The notes below the pieces were generated by a model. The model did no database searches and was not told the origin of the DNA. It was given only the letters and a program-made list of their open reading frames with translations. Positions 1-6,744 of a stretch of DNA of 13,660 bases are shown piece by piece; the stretch's first letter is position 1; the number at the start of each line of letters is the position of its first letter. Both the position numbers and the translations under genes were made by a program. This stretch comes from Lachnospiraceae bacterium (GTDB lineage Bacteria > Bacillota > Clostridia > Lachnospirales > Lachnospiraceae), in contig JAILJL010000043.1 of assembly GCA_024694785.1 (NCBI GenBank), forward strand, positions 1 through 13,660, given 5' to 3'.

Positions 1-124
1 TAAGCGTCTTAAGTATGCGGGAAGAGGTGAAAAAAACCAGGTTGCATCCAACAAAAAGGCCGAGGGAAGAGCTAAGAACAGAAAAGTAAAGAATAAGATA
101 TATAACAGCTTTTATTCAAATTAA
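1..124 (+). CDS. motB: MotB, flagellar stator protein, C-terminal end (5' partial)
   Basis: About 40 codons of an open frame enter from the left edge (first full codon at position 2) and stop at TAA 122-124. The peptide contains GRGEKNQVASNKKAEGRAKN followed by RKV. This matches the end of the OmpA-like peptidoglycan-binding domain of MotB, where a GxGExxPxASNxxxEGRAxNRRV pattern is usual; the NR pair helps bind peptidoglycan. MotB would anchor the MotA/MotB ion channel to the cell wall and act as the motor stator. The N-terminal membrane helix with the proton- or sodium-binding aspartate lies outside the window. It sits 10 nt before fliL, an arrangement seen in clostridial motility operons. 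A different OmpA-family protein is possible, but the position next to fliL makes MotB much more likely. Confidence 0.85.
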   Translation, partial: KRLKYAGRGEKNQVASNKKAEGRAKNRKVKNKIYNSFYSN

Positions 125-130
125 AGGAGC
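123..130 (+). promoter_or_regulatory. Ribosome binding site for fliL
   Basis: AAAGGAGC overlaps the end of the motB stop codon and lies 4 nt before the ATG at 135. It supports that start and suggests coupled translation with motB. Confidence 0.6.
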
Positions 131-134
131 AACT

Positions 135-662
135 ATGAAAAAGAATTTAATGTCAGTATTGATTTTGGCTTTGTTGATCGTGAATCTTGTATTAACCGCA
201 ATTTTAACATTTTCGGTTATGCCGGCGACTTCAAATGCGAATAAGCTTATTGAACAGGTAGCCAATGCGATTCATTTGGAGCTTAATACAGGCAAGACGA
301 CGGGACAGAACAACGTGCCCCTTGATGATATTGTTCTTTATGAGGTTAATGAAGGAGAACAGCTTGTTATATCGCTTACACATGGCAGCGATAACGTTGA
401 TCATATGTGCGTATTAAAGGTATATCTCTCGCTTAACTCAAAACATGAGGATTATTCAAAGTGGAGTCCTGAAAAGATTAAGTCACATGACAGTACCATT
501 AAAAACTGTATTATCAATGTTATCTCCAAGTATACAAAAGACGAGATTAACAACCCTGATTTTCAGTATGAGGCTTCACAGAAAATTCTTGATGATTTGA
601 TAGCATTATTTGATTCTGATGTAATCGTAAGTGTGGGATTCAGTTATCTTATTTGTCAGTAA
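135..662 (+). CDS. fliL: FliL, flagellar basal body-associated / stator-supporting protein
   Basis: A 175-residue protein with a short basic start (MKK), one membrane helix at about residues 5-29, and a soluble extracytoplasmic domain. This is the architecture and length of FliL, a single-pass membrane protein that surrounds and stabilises the MotA/MotB stator. Residues about 65-175 show the FliL pattern of a beta strand (VLKVYLSL), a helix with IKNCIINVISKYT, and a terminal helix followed by a hydrophobic strand. The last residues (VGFSYLICQ) differ from the more common YFxxFxxQ ending but fit the same strand. Overall sequence identity in this family is low, so the call leans on topology and on the position between motB and fliM. 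The start is set by the AAAGGAGC site 4 nt upstream. Confidence 0.85.
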   Translation: MKKNLMSVLILALLIVNLVLTAILTFSVMPATSNANKLIEQVANAIHLELNTGKTTGQNNVPLDDIVLYEVNEGEQLVISLTHGSDNVDHMCVLKVYLSLNSKHEDYSKWSPEKIKSHDSTIKNCIINVISKYTKDEINNPDFQYEASQKILDDLIALFDSDVIVSVGFSYLICQ

Positions 663-692
663 TTATTGAATGAGTGGATTTTTGAAAGTAAC

Positions 693-704
693 AGGTGGTG
701 AGGG
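693..704 (+). promoter_or_regulatory. Ribosome binding site region for fliM
   Basis: AGGTGGTGAGGG precedes the ATG at 708 and gives two overlapping Shine-Dalgarno matches. It lies in the 45-nt fliL-fliM gap, the longest gap in the window. I see no hairpin or promoter in the rest of that gap. Confidence 0.5.
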
Positions 705-707
705 AAC

Positions 708-1685
708 ATGGGAGAGGTCTTATCTCAAAACGAGATAGACAATCTGCTTCAAGCTTTAAACAGCGGTGAGCTGGATGTTGAAGAGATAAAAGAGAATACC
801 GAGAAACAAGCCAAGAACTACGATTTTGCAAGACCTGCCAAGTTCTCAAAAGAGCATTTACGTACACTCGAAATCATATTTGAGCATTATGGACGTCTTC
901 TTTCGACCACAATGCCTGCTTATCTTCGAAAGACCGTACAGGTGGAGATTATGAACTCCGAAGCGGTTACATATTCCGAGTTTTCCAATGCGCTTTCCAA
1001 TCCGGTTATACTTGGAATAGTCGATTTTGCACCGCTTAACGGCAATGTAATTCTTGAGCTTGCTACCAACCTTGGTTATGCAATGGTCGACAGAATGCTC
1101 GGAGGTCCGGGAGAACCGCTTGAAAGAAGCCGAGAGTTCTCTGAGATAGAGCTTTTAATCGTTGAACGTATGCTTTCAATTGCAATAGATCTGTTACGAG
1201 AGCCGTGGGAGAACGTTATTGATTTGAGTCCGCGACTTGAGAGAATCGAGACCAACTCACAGTTCGCACAGATTATATCACCTAGTGAAATGATCGCGAT
1301 TGTTACGATTAATCTTAAAATCGGCGAAGTAGAGGGTCTTATGAATATCTGTCTTCCGTATTTGACTTTGGAAGACGTTATGGACAAATTGAACACAAAA
1401 TACTGGTATTCTAATACTAAGACCAAGAAAGAATTACAGTATAAGGATAATATAGAGATGCTGATTAATCATGCACCGATGCCTGTTAAAGCAGTACTTG
1501 GCAACAGTATCATATCGGTCGATGATTTCATCAATCTCCAGGTAGGGGATATAATAAGGCTTGACAGCAAGGCCGATAACGAATTGTCGGTATATGTCGG
1601 TAATATAGAGAAGTTTAAAGCATTACCGGGTTCGTCCGGAGATAATTATGCTGTTCAGATAACAGAAATAATCAGAGAGGAGTAG
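708..1685 (+). CDS. fliM: FliM, flagellar motor switch protein
   Basis: A 325-residue protein, the usual FliM length, forming part of the cytoplasmic C-ring that sets rotation direction. Three regions are visible. An N-terminal CheY-P-binding peptide, LSQNEIDNLLQAL (residues 5-17), comes first. A CheC-like middle domain (about 45-235) carries the GGPG motif at 132-135, which contacts FliG. A C-terminal SpoA (FliN-like) domain (about 248-322) includes VKAVLGNSIISVDDFINLQV. No phosphatase motif is seen in the middle domain, as expected for FliM. The start at 708 puts the CheY-binding peptide directly at the N-terminus, which is its usual place. The gene ends 4 nt before fliY, whose ribosome binding site lies inside the last codons of fliM. 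Confidence 0.97.
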   Translation: MGEVLSQNEIDNLLQALNSGELDVEEIKENTEKQAKNYDFARPAKFSKEHLRTLEIIFEHYGRLLSTTMPAYLRKTVQVEIMNSEAVTYSEFSNALSNPVILGIVDFAPLNGNVILELATNLGYAMVDRMLGGPGEPLERSREFSEIELLIVERMLSIAIDLLREPWENVIDLSPRLERIETNSQFAQIISPSEMIAIVTINLKIGEVEGLMNICLPYLTLEDVMDKLNTKYWYSNTKTKKELQYKDNIEMLINHAPMPVKAVLGNSIISVDDFINLQVGDIIRLDSKADNELSVYVGNIEKFKALPGSSGDNYAVQITEIIREE

Positions 1686-1689
1686 GGAC

Positions 1690-2862
1690 ATGGATGGAGG
1701 AGTTTTATCTCAAGAAGAAATCAACGCTTTATTGAATGATTCCGGTGGCGGTGATGAGGTTTCTTCCGATGATGGCGATAATACCTTAAGCGATGAAGAA
1801 CGCGATGCCATAGGTGAGATTGCGAATATAAGCATGGGAACCGCGGCTACTACGCTTTTTTCCCTTGTTAATCGCAAGGTAGAGATATCTACACCGGTTG
1901 TATCCGTTGCAACCTGGGAAGATGTAATAGAAAATTATGCCAAGCCATGCGTATTCATTCGAATTGGTTATACTGTAGGTCTTGACGGAAGCAACATTCT
2001 TGTATTAAAAGAGAATGACGTTAAGATAATTACAGATCTTATGATGGGTGGCGATGGTACCAATACTGACGGAGAGCTTGGGGAATTGCATTTATCCGCA
2101 ATAAGCGAGGCAATGAACCAGATGATGGGTTCGTCGGCGACATCACTTTCTTCGATGCTTAACAAAATGATTGATATCAGCCCGCCTACAGCTGATGTGG
2201 TTGATCTTCAGACAACCAGCGACGGTTCCGAGATAGATTCATTCCTTAGAGGCAAGTTTGTCAGAATTACCTTCAAGATGGAAATCGGAGATCTTGTCGA
2301 CAGTACGATTATGCAGTTGTATCCATTTTCATTTGCGCGCGATATGTATAACAGCATTGCAAAGAATATGGAAATTGATATAGCTGGTGATGAAGCAGCA
2401 GTAAGTGCTGCGGAAGCTCCAAAGCAGGAAGCTGCAGCGCCTCAGCAGGCTCCGCAAGGACAGCCGATGATGCAACAACCGATGATGGGACAACCGATGA
2501 TGGGACAGCCAATGATGGGATATCCGGATATGTCTATGATGTATCAGCAACCTGTCAATGTTCAACAGGCACAGTTCCAGCCGCTTATGATGGGAGATTT
2601 CAATCCTATTCAGCAGCAAGAGAACATCGATCTTATTATGGATGTACCTCTTGAAGTTACGGTTGAACTTGGAAGAACAAGTAAATCCATCAAAGAGATT
2701 TTGGAGTTCTCGCCCGGAACGATTATTGAACTTAATAAGATTGCGGGTGAATCAATCGACGTACTTGTTAACGGCAAGTATGTAGCTAAAGGTGAAGTAG
2801 TAGTTTTGGAAGAAAACTTCGGTATCCGTATTACGGATATTATTAAAGAACAGCCTAAATAA
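1690..2862 (+). CDS. fliY: FliY, flagellar switch protein and CheY-P phosphatase (FliN-type)
   Basis: A 390-residue FliY, the Firmicute form of FliN fused to a CheC-like phosphatase. Order of parts: a CheY-P-binding peptide, VLSQEEINALL (residues 5-15); a CheC-like domain (about 35-225); a Q/M/P/A-rich linker (about 235-310); and a C-terminal SpoA domain (about 312-386) that would pair with FliM in the C-ring. Both CheC active-site motifs (D/S-x3-E-x2-N) are present: D39-E43-N46 and S136-E140-N143. This predicts an active enzyme that dephosphorylates CheY-P at the motor, as known for Bacillus subtilis FliY. The linker holds four copies of a five-residue PMMxx repeat at 259-278. The start at 1690 is supported by AGAGGAG at 1676-1682 within fliM, and by the CheY-binding peptide being N-terminal. 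Confidence 0.97.
   Translation: MDGGVLSQEEINALLNDSGGGDEVSSDDGDNTLSDEERDAIGEIANISMGTAATTLFSLVNRKVEISTPVVSVATWEDVIENYAKPCVFIRIGYTVGLDGSNILVLKENDVKIITDLMMGGDGTNTDGELGELHLSAISEAMNQMMGSSATSLSSMLNKMIDISPPTADVVDLQTTSDGSEIDSFLRGKFVRITFKMEIGDLVDSTIMQLYPFSFARDMYNSIAKNMEIDIAGDEAAVSAAEAPKQEAAAPQQAPQGQPMMQQPMMGQPMMGQPMMGYPDMSMMYQQPVNVQQAQFQPLMMGDFNPIQQQENIDLIMDVPLEVTVELGRTSKSIKEILEFSPGTIIELNKIAGESIDVLVNGKYVAKGEVVVLEENFGIRITDIIKEQPK
2464..2523 (+). repeat. Four tandem 15-bp units in the fliY linker
   Basis: Units begin at 2464, 2479, 2494 and 2509. Each has the form CCnATGATGnnnnnn and encodes PMMQQ, PMMGQ, PMMGQ and PMMGY. The middle two differ only in the last base (CCGATGATGGGACAA/G). The unit is a multiple of three, so gain or loss of copies would change linker length without shifting the frame. 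The surrounding linker is also rich in Gln, Ala, Pro and Met. Confidence 0.9.
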
Positions 2863-2868
2863 AATTGT

Positions 2869-2876
2869 AAGGAGAG
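2869..2876 (+). promoter_or_regulatory. Ribosome binding site for cheY
   Basis: AAGGAGAG ends 7 nt before the cheY ATG at 2884. It is one of the stronger Shine-Dalgarno matches here, in line with CheY usually being needed in more copies than its neighbours. Confidence 0.6.
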
Positions 2877-2883
2877 ATGACAA

Positions 2884-3246
2884 ATGGCTAAGAATATTTT
2901 AATTTGCGATGACGCAGCATTCATGAGAATGATGATCAAGGATATCCTGACCAAGAATGGTTACGGTATCGCAGGTGAAGCAGAGAACGGTCAGATTGCT
3001 GTAGACAAGTACAACGAGACAAAGCCGGATCTCGTACTCATGGATATTACAATGCCGGAGATGGATGGTATTCAGGCATTAAAGAAGATTCGTGAAGCAG
3101 ATTCCAATGCAGTAGTAGTTATGTGTTCTGCAATGGGTCAGCAGGCAATGGTTATTGAGGCAATCCAGTCGGGCGCTAAGGACTTTATCGTTAAGCCTTT
3201 CCAGGCAGACCGTGTTCTTGAAGCAGTTAAGAAAGTTATCGGCTAA
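2884..3246 (+). CDS. cheY: CheY, chemotaxis response regulator
   Basis: A 120-residue single receiver domain with no output domain. All key residues are present: acidic pocket D9 and D10, phospho-acceptor D54 (in LMDITMPEMDG), the switch residue S82 (in MCSAMGQ), and K104 (in IVKPF). CheA would phosphorylate D54; CheY-P would bind the N-terminal peptides of FliM and FliY, and FliY would remove the phosphate. Its position between fliY and fliO is the standard place in Firmicute fla/che operons, which separates it from other single-domain regulators such as Spo0F. In Bacillus-type systems CheY-P promotes counterclockwise rotation (smooth swimming), opposite to E. coli; whether that holds here cannot be read from sequence. 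Confidence 0.97.
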   Translation: MAKNILICDDAAFMRMMIKDILTKNGYGIAGEAENGQIAVDKYNETKPDLVLMDITMPEMDGIQALKKIREADSNAVVVMCSAMGQQAMVIEAIQSGAKDFIVKPFQADRVLEAVKKVIG

Positions 3247-3261
3247 TAGAGGGCATTAATT

Positions 3262-3633
3262 ATGATAATTGGAGCTACAGGCGGCGGTGATAGTTTCATC
3301 CAACTGATTGTAGTCTTGATTATTTTTGCTTTTGTGCTTGCTATGACGGTTATTACAACACGTTTCATAGGCGGATATCAAAAGGTTAAGATGCAGAACA
3401 GGAATATGCAACTTATAGAGACCTTAAGGTTATCCAATACGAAGTATCTTGCACTTATGAAAGTGGCGGATAGGTATGTTGTAATTGGTGTCGGTAAGGA
3501 TGAAATTAACAAAATCATCGAGCTGGATGAGAATGAAATTCCTGATCTTAGGTTGGACGAAGAGGGGAAGACTGCTACAACAATGGCAGGTTTTCAGGAC
3601 ATTCTGGACAGATTTAGGAATAAAAAGGGCTAG
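3262..3633 (+). CDS. fliO: FliO, flagellar export gate assembly protein
   Basis: A 123-residue protein with one membrane helix at about residues 11-34, then a basic stretch and a small cytoplasmic domain. This is the FliO (FliZ of Bacillus) layout: FliO helps assemble the FliP ring of the flagellar type III export gate and is not retained in the final channel. The segment LIETLRLSNTKYLALMKVAD resembles the core FliO pattern in which a strand with hydrophobic and Lys residues follows the helix (sxkxxlxlvxvgdrxxvigv). The N-terminus has no cleavable signal peptide. Family conservation is weak, so the call depends on topology and on the position between cheY and fliP. AGAGGG at 3248-3253, 8 nt before the ATG, supports the start. 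Its stop codon directly abuts the fliP reading frame. Confidence 0.85.
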   Translation: MIIGATGGGDSFIQLIVVLIIFAFVLAMTVITTRFIGGYQKVKMQNRNMQLIETLRLSNTKYLALMKVADRYVVIGVGKDEINKIIELDENEIPDLRLDEEGKTATTMAGFQDILDRFRNKKG

Positions 3634-3645
3634 GTGGAAAAATTG
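3632..3645 (+). promoter_or_regulatory. Ambiguous fliP translation start (GTG 3634 or TTG 3643)
   Basis: No ATG is available at the head of fliP. The GTG at 3634 directly follows the fliO stop (3631-3633), with only AAGGG upstream as a ribosome binding site. The TTG at 3643 is three codons further in and has AGGTGG (3632-3637) with a 5-nt spacer, a better match. Both give a signal-peptide-like N-terminus. Confidence 0.5.
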
Positions 3646-4476
3646 AAAAAGATATGTTGTATTGTGTCGATTGTGCTCGGTACGATATTCCTGGCAGGTG
3701 CTTTGACATTAATAGTGCCATGGCATATACATGCAACGGAATCTTCGACAGCCGGTACAGATACCGAAGCGGTTGAACCTAGCGATCCGAGAGCAGATAT
3801 TAATAATGGTTTTCATATTATTTATAATAATGACAGCGGACAGATATCGGGTACAGTAAGAATTTTACTCGTTTTAACTTTGATATCTCTTGCGCCTTCG
3901 CTTATTATAATGCTTACTTCATTCACGAGAATCATTATAGTGCTGCACTTTTTGAGGCAGGCGTTAGGTACGCAGACTGCACCACCTAATCAGGTATTGG
4001 TAGGACTTGCATTATTCTTGACAGTTTTTATTATGTCACCTGTATTTAAGGATATTAATGAAAATGCAATCAAACCTTTTGACGAAGGTAAGATTACCCA
4101 GGATCAGGCTATTGAGATAGGTTCTGCACCTTTGAGAGAATTCATGTACGGACAGACTCAGGAGAAGGATCTGGCTTTACTTTGCGATATAGCCAAACAG
4201 GATTATCCTGTTACCGACGAAGAATTTGACAGTTTACCTATGACTACGGTTATACCGGCATTTATATTAAGTGAATTACGGACTGCTTTTGTGCTTGGAT
4301 TCCTTATATATATTCCGTTTATCGTAATCGATATGGTTGTATCTTCGATTCTTATGTCAATGGGTATGATGATGTTGCCGCCTACGACGATTTCCATGCC
4401 GTTTAAGCTTCTTCTTTTCATTCTTGCTGATGGATGGGACTTGGTAATCGGACAATTGGTTAAGTCGTTTTTCTGA
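3634..4476 (+). CDS. fliP: FliP, flagellar type III export gate protein
   Basis: A 280-residue inner-membrane protein, five copies of which form the core of the export channel with FliQ and FliR. It begins with a signal peptide (basic KLKK, hydrophobic 8-28, likely cut after IHA near residue 34), a known feature of FliP. A linker of about 40 polar residues follows, then the first true helix (about 76-96). Family signatures are clear: the segment around FTRIIIVLHFLRQALGTQ (97-114) with APPNQVLVGLALFLT (116-130), and PAFILSELRTAFVLGF (208-223) followed by MMMLPP (245-250). The soluble loop between (about 140-203) is the expected periplasmic domain. The start is GTG or TTG (see 3632-3645). It is slightly longer than E. 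coli FliP, mainly at the N-terminus. Confidence 0.96.
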   Translation: MEKLKKICCIVSIVLGTIFLAGALTLIVPWHIHATESSTAGTDTEAVEPSDPRADINNGFHIIYNNDSGQISGTVRILLVLTLISLAPSLIIMLTSFTRIIIVLHFLRQALGTQTAPPNQVLVGLALFLTVFIMSPVFKDINENAIKPFDEGKITQDQAIEIGSAPLREFMYGQTQEKDLALLCDIAKQDYPVTDEEFDSLPMTTVIPAFILSELRTAFVLGFLIYIPFIVIDMVVSSILMSMGMMMLPPTTISMPFKLLLFILADGWDLVIGQLVKSFF

Positions 4477-4494
4477 TAGGGAAGGTGTAGTTAT

Positions 4495-4767
4495 ATGATT
4501 ACCGAAGGACAGATATTGGATATCGCCAGAGATGCAATCTATACAATTGTTATGGCCGCGGCTCCGGTGCTATTGGTTTCACTTGTTGTAGGACTTATTA
4601 TAAGTATATTTCAGACAGTTACATCTATTCAGGAGCAGACCCTTACTTTTGTTCCTAAGATTCTGGCTGTATTTGCGACGATTCTCATTGGTGGAGGTTG
4701 GATGCTTAATATGATGTCAACTTTCACTGTTAATCTTTGGCAGGATTTCAGTAGATACATAAGATAG
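4495..4767 (+). CDS. fliQ: FliQ, flagellar type III export gate protein
   Basis: A 90-residue protein, the standard FliQ size, with two membrane helices (about 16-38 and 53-75). The loop between them carries the family pattern FQTVTSIQEQTLTFVPK (39-55). Four FliQ copies pack around the FliP-FliR core of the export gate. AAGGTG at 4482-4487, 7 nt before the ATG, supports the start. It is flanked by fliP and fliR with gaps of 18 and 12 nt, as in nearly all flagellated Firmicutes. Confidence 0.96.
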   Translation: MITEGQILDIARDAIYTIVMAAAPVLLVSLVVGLIISIFQTVTSIQEQTLTFVPKILAVFATILIGGGWMLNMMSTFTVNLWQDFSRYIR

Positions 4768-4779
4768 GATCTTATATAG

Positions 4780-5568
4780 ATGGTAAATTATAATTTTGAC
4801 TTAGCATCATTTGAATATTTTCTCTTAATTTTGGTACGTATTACCGCGTTTATGGTAAGCGCACCATTTTATGGGATTTCTACTGCACCGGGAAGAGTTA
4901 AAGTCGGTTTTTCGGCAATTGTCTCGATTCTTTTGTATCAGACAATTTTGCCCAAAATTGATTTGGTTTATTCCGGTGTTTTTAGTTATGCCGTACTTGT
5001 CGTGCGAGAGACTATGGTGGGCCTGCTTATGGGCTTTGCGGGGTATATATGTAATACGATCATTTTATCCGCAGGTAAGCTTATAGATATGAACATTGGT
5101 CTCTCGATGGCTTCGGAGTATGATCCGCTTACAAGATCCGAGTCATCTGTTGTATCCCAAATGTACAATTACTTTGTTATGCTTTTACTTATAGTGACCA
5201 ATATGCATCATTATATGTTAAGAGCTTTGGTTGATTCTTATGAGGTAGCGCCTATAGGCAGAGTAATATTTGATATGGATCATTTACTTGCATCTATGGT
5301 TCGCTTCATGACAGACACTTTTGTTATTGCATTTAGAATCTTTTTGCCAATATTTGCGGTTATTATGATTCTGAATGTAATCCTTGGTATTTTGGCAAAG
5401 GTTGCACCACAGATGAACATGTTTGCCATAGGTATGCAGGTTAAATTGCTTGCAGGACTTCTGGTTATGTTTGTGACGGTGTTCTTACTGCCGGATATTG
5501 CAAACTTTATTTTCAAAGAGACGAAGAACATGGTAACTCTTTTTAGTCAGGGAATCGGCACTTATTAA
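4780..5568 (+). CDS. fliR: FliR, flagellar type III export gate protein
   Basis: A 262-residue multi-spanning membrane protein of normal FliR length, with about six hydrophobic helices. The FliR pattern is seen in RITAFMVSAPFYG near the N-terminus, in the RETMVGLLMGFAGY region, in SLMSASE-like GLSMASEYDP, and in KVAPQMNMFAIGMQVKLLAG (about 208-227). One FliR copy completes the FliP-FliQ-FliR export channel. In some clostridia fliR is fused to flhB; here the two are separate, with a stop and a 12-nt gap. The ribosome binding site is weak: AGGA at 4766-4769 overlaps the fliQ stop and lies 10 nt from the ATG, so translation may depend on coupling to fliQ. Confidence 0.95.
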   Translation: MVNYNFDLASFEYFLLILVRITAFMVSAPFYGISTAPGRVKVGFSAIVSILLYQTILPKIDLVYSGVFSYAVLVVRETMVGLLMGFAGYICNTIILSAGKLIDMNIGLSMASEYDPLTRSESSVVSQMYNYFVMLLLIVTNMHHYMLRALVDSYEVAPIGRVIFDMDHLLASMVRFMTDTFVIAFRIFLPIFAVIMILNVILGILAKVAPQMNMFAIGMQVKLLAGLLVMFVTVFLLPDIANFIFKETKNMVTLFSQGIGTY

Positions 5569-5580
5569 TAGGGTGATGGG

Positions 5581-6708
5581 ATGGATGTTAGTATAAAATT
5601 GCCGCTTGCGATGAATCTTCAGTTATTTGCGCAAGACGGCCCGGGCGGCGAGAAAACCGAGCCGGCAACAGCCAAAAAGTTAAAAGATGCCAGAGAAGAA
5701 GGAAAAGTAGCCAAATCGAAAGAATTGAATTCCGCGTTTGAGCTTTTATCCTTGTTCCTTATTGTAAAGCTTCTTGCCACCACGTTTGCAAGTGGTTTCG
5801 TGCAGACTTTCTTTGACGTGTATAAGAAAATGCCCGATGTTACAAGGGACAGTGTCGGTGGGTTCAGATTAAGACAGGCACAGGATCTTGTCAACTATTC
5901 ATTATTCCAGATTCTTAGGATATTATGGCCGGTGCTTTTGATCGCATTACTGGTCACGTTCTTAACGAGTCTTGTACAGGTCAAATGGAAGCCGACTGCA
6001 AAACCTATGCAGCCGAAATTCAGCAAGCTTAATCCTGCTCAGGGAATTAAAAAGATTATTTCAAAGGATTCGCTTTTTGAGCTTGCCAAATCAATAATTA
6101 AGGTGTTGCTTATAGCCTGGATTGCTTATTCAAGTATCAAAGATTATGCCAATGAGCTCTTTATGTTATATGAGATACCGTTAAATTCGGCGATTTCGCT
6201 TGTAGGCAAGATTATTGTTGATACAGGAATCAAAATTTCGCTTTTTTATCTCATTTTGGGTATTGCAGATTACGCATATAGCAAACACAAGTTTAATGAA
6301 GAGATGAAGATGACCAAGCAGGAAGTTAAGGATGAGTTCAAGAATACCGAAGGTAATCCTGAAATAAAGGGTCGTCAGCGACAGATTATGAGGCAGGCAT
6401 CGCAGAAGCGTATGATGCAGGCAGTTCCCAAAGCGGATGTTGTTATTACCAATCCTACGCATTTATCGGTGGCAATCAAGTATGATACGGAGGTCGCTCC
6501 GGCGCCGATTGTTGTAGCTAAAGGTGAAGATTATCTTGCAATGAAAATCAGGGAGATTGCAAGAGAGAATAAAGTCGACATAGTTGAGAGTAAGGCTCTT
6601 GCGCGTTCGTTGTATCAGAGCGTGGATGTTGGACAGGAAATACCGCCTGAGCTTTATCAGGCAGTTGCGGAAATTCTGGCAGAGATTTACCGGAAGAAAA
6701 CCGCATAA
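5581..6708 (+). CDS. flhB: FlhB, export gate protein and substrate-specificity switch
   Basis: A 375-residue export apparatus protein. The N-terminal part carries GEKTEPATAKKLKDAREEGK (residues 23-42), the FlhB signature before the first helix, then four membrane segments (about 50-75, 108-133, 168-186 and 205-228). The cytoplasmic part has the autocleavage motif NPTH at 291-294, where FlhB cuts itself between N and P and, with FliK, switches export from rod/hook to filament proteins. The conserved AIKYD follows at once. The ATG at 5581 is chosen because AGGGTG lies 5 nt upstream; an internal ATG at 5611 would give an N-terminus MNLQLFA that looks like other clostridial FlhB starts but lacks a ribosome binding site. 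The gene follows fliR by 12 nt. Confidence 0.97.
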   Translation: MDVSIKLPLAMNLQLFAQDGPGGEKTEPATAKKLKDAREEGKVAKSKELNSAFELLSLFLIVKLLATTFASGFVQTFFDVYKKMPDVTRDSVGGFRLRQAQDLVNYSLFQILRILWPVLLIALLVTFLTSLVQVKWKPTAKPMQPKFSKLNPAQGIKKIISKDSLFELAKSIIKVLLIAWIAYSSIKDYANELFMLYEIPLNSAISLVGKIIVDTGIKISLFYLILGIADYAYSKHKFNEEMKMTKQEVKDEFKNTEGNPEIKGRQRQIMRQASQKRMMQAVPKADVVITNPTHLSVAIKYDTEVAPAPIVVAKGEDYLAMKIREIARENKVDIVESKALARSLYQSVDVGQEIPPELYQAVAEILAEIYRKKTA

Positions 6709-6744
6709 TTTTGAGAAAGATTATAAGAAAGGGGGATAAGGAAA

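Noticed and set aside
663..707. Possible promoter or regulatory RNA in the fliL-fliM gap
   Set aside because: At 45 nt it is the longest gap, but I see only the fliM ribosome binding site, no convincing -35/-10 or sigma-D-like pair and no stem-loop.
2309..2619. Two minus-strand open frames opposite the fliY linker
   Set aside because: They are the reverse of the repeat-rich linker, giving low-complexity His/Leu/Ser-rich peptides. The repetitive sense strand explains them.
2855..2883. A/T-rich stretch with a TAAAAT element before cheY, considered as an internal promoter
   Set aside because: No -35 element at suitable spacing was found, and A/T-rich hexamers are common by chance at this base composition.
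4871..5086. A 71-codon plus-strand open frame within fliR in another frame
   Set aside because: It is fully contained in fliR, whose frame has clear family motifs. No separate start signal is seen.
5611..5613. Alternative flhB start giving MNLQLFA
   Set aside because: The N-terminus looks like other clostridial FlhB starts, but there is no ribosome binding site upstream, while the ATG at 5581 has AGGGTG at 5-nt spacing.
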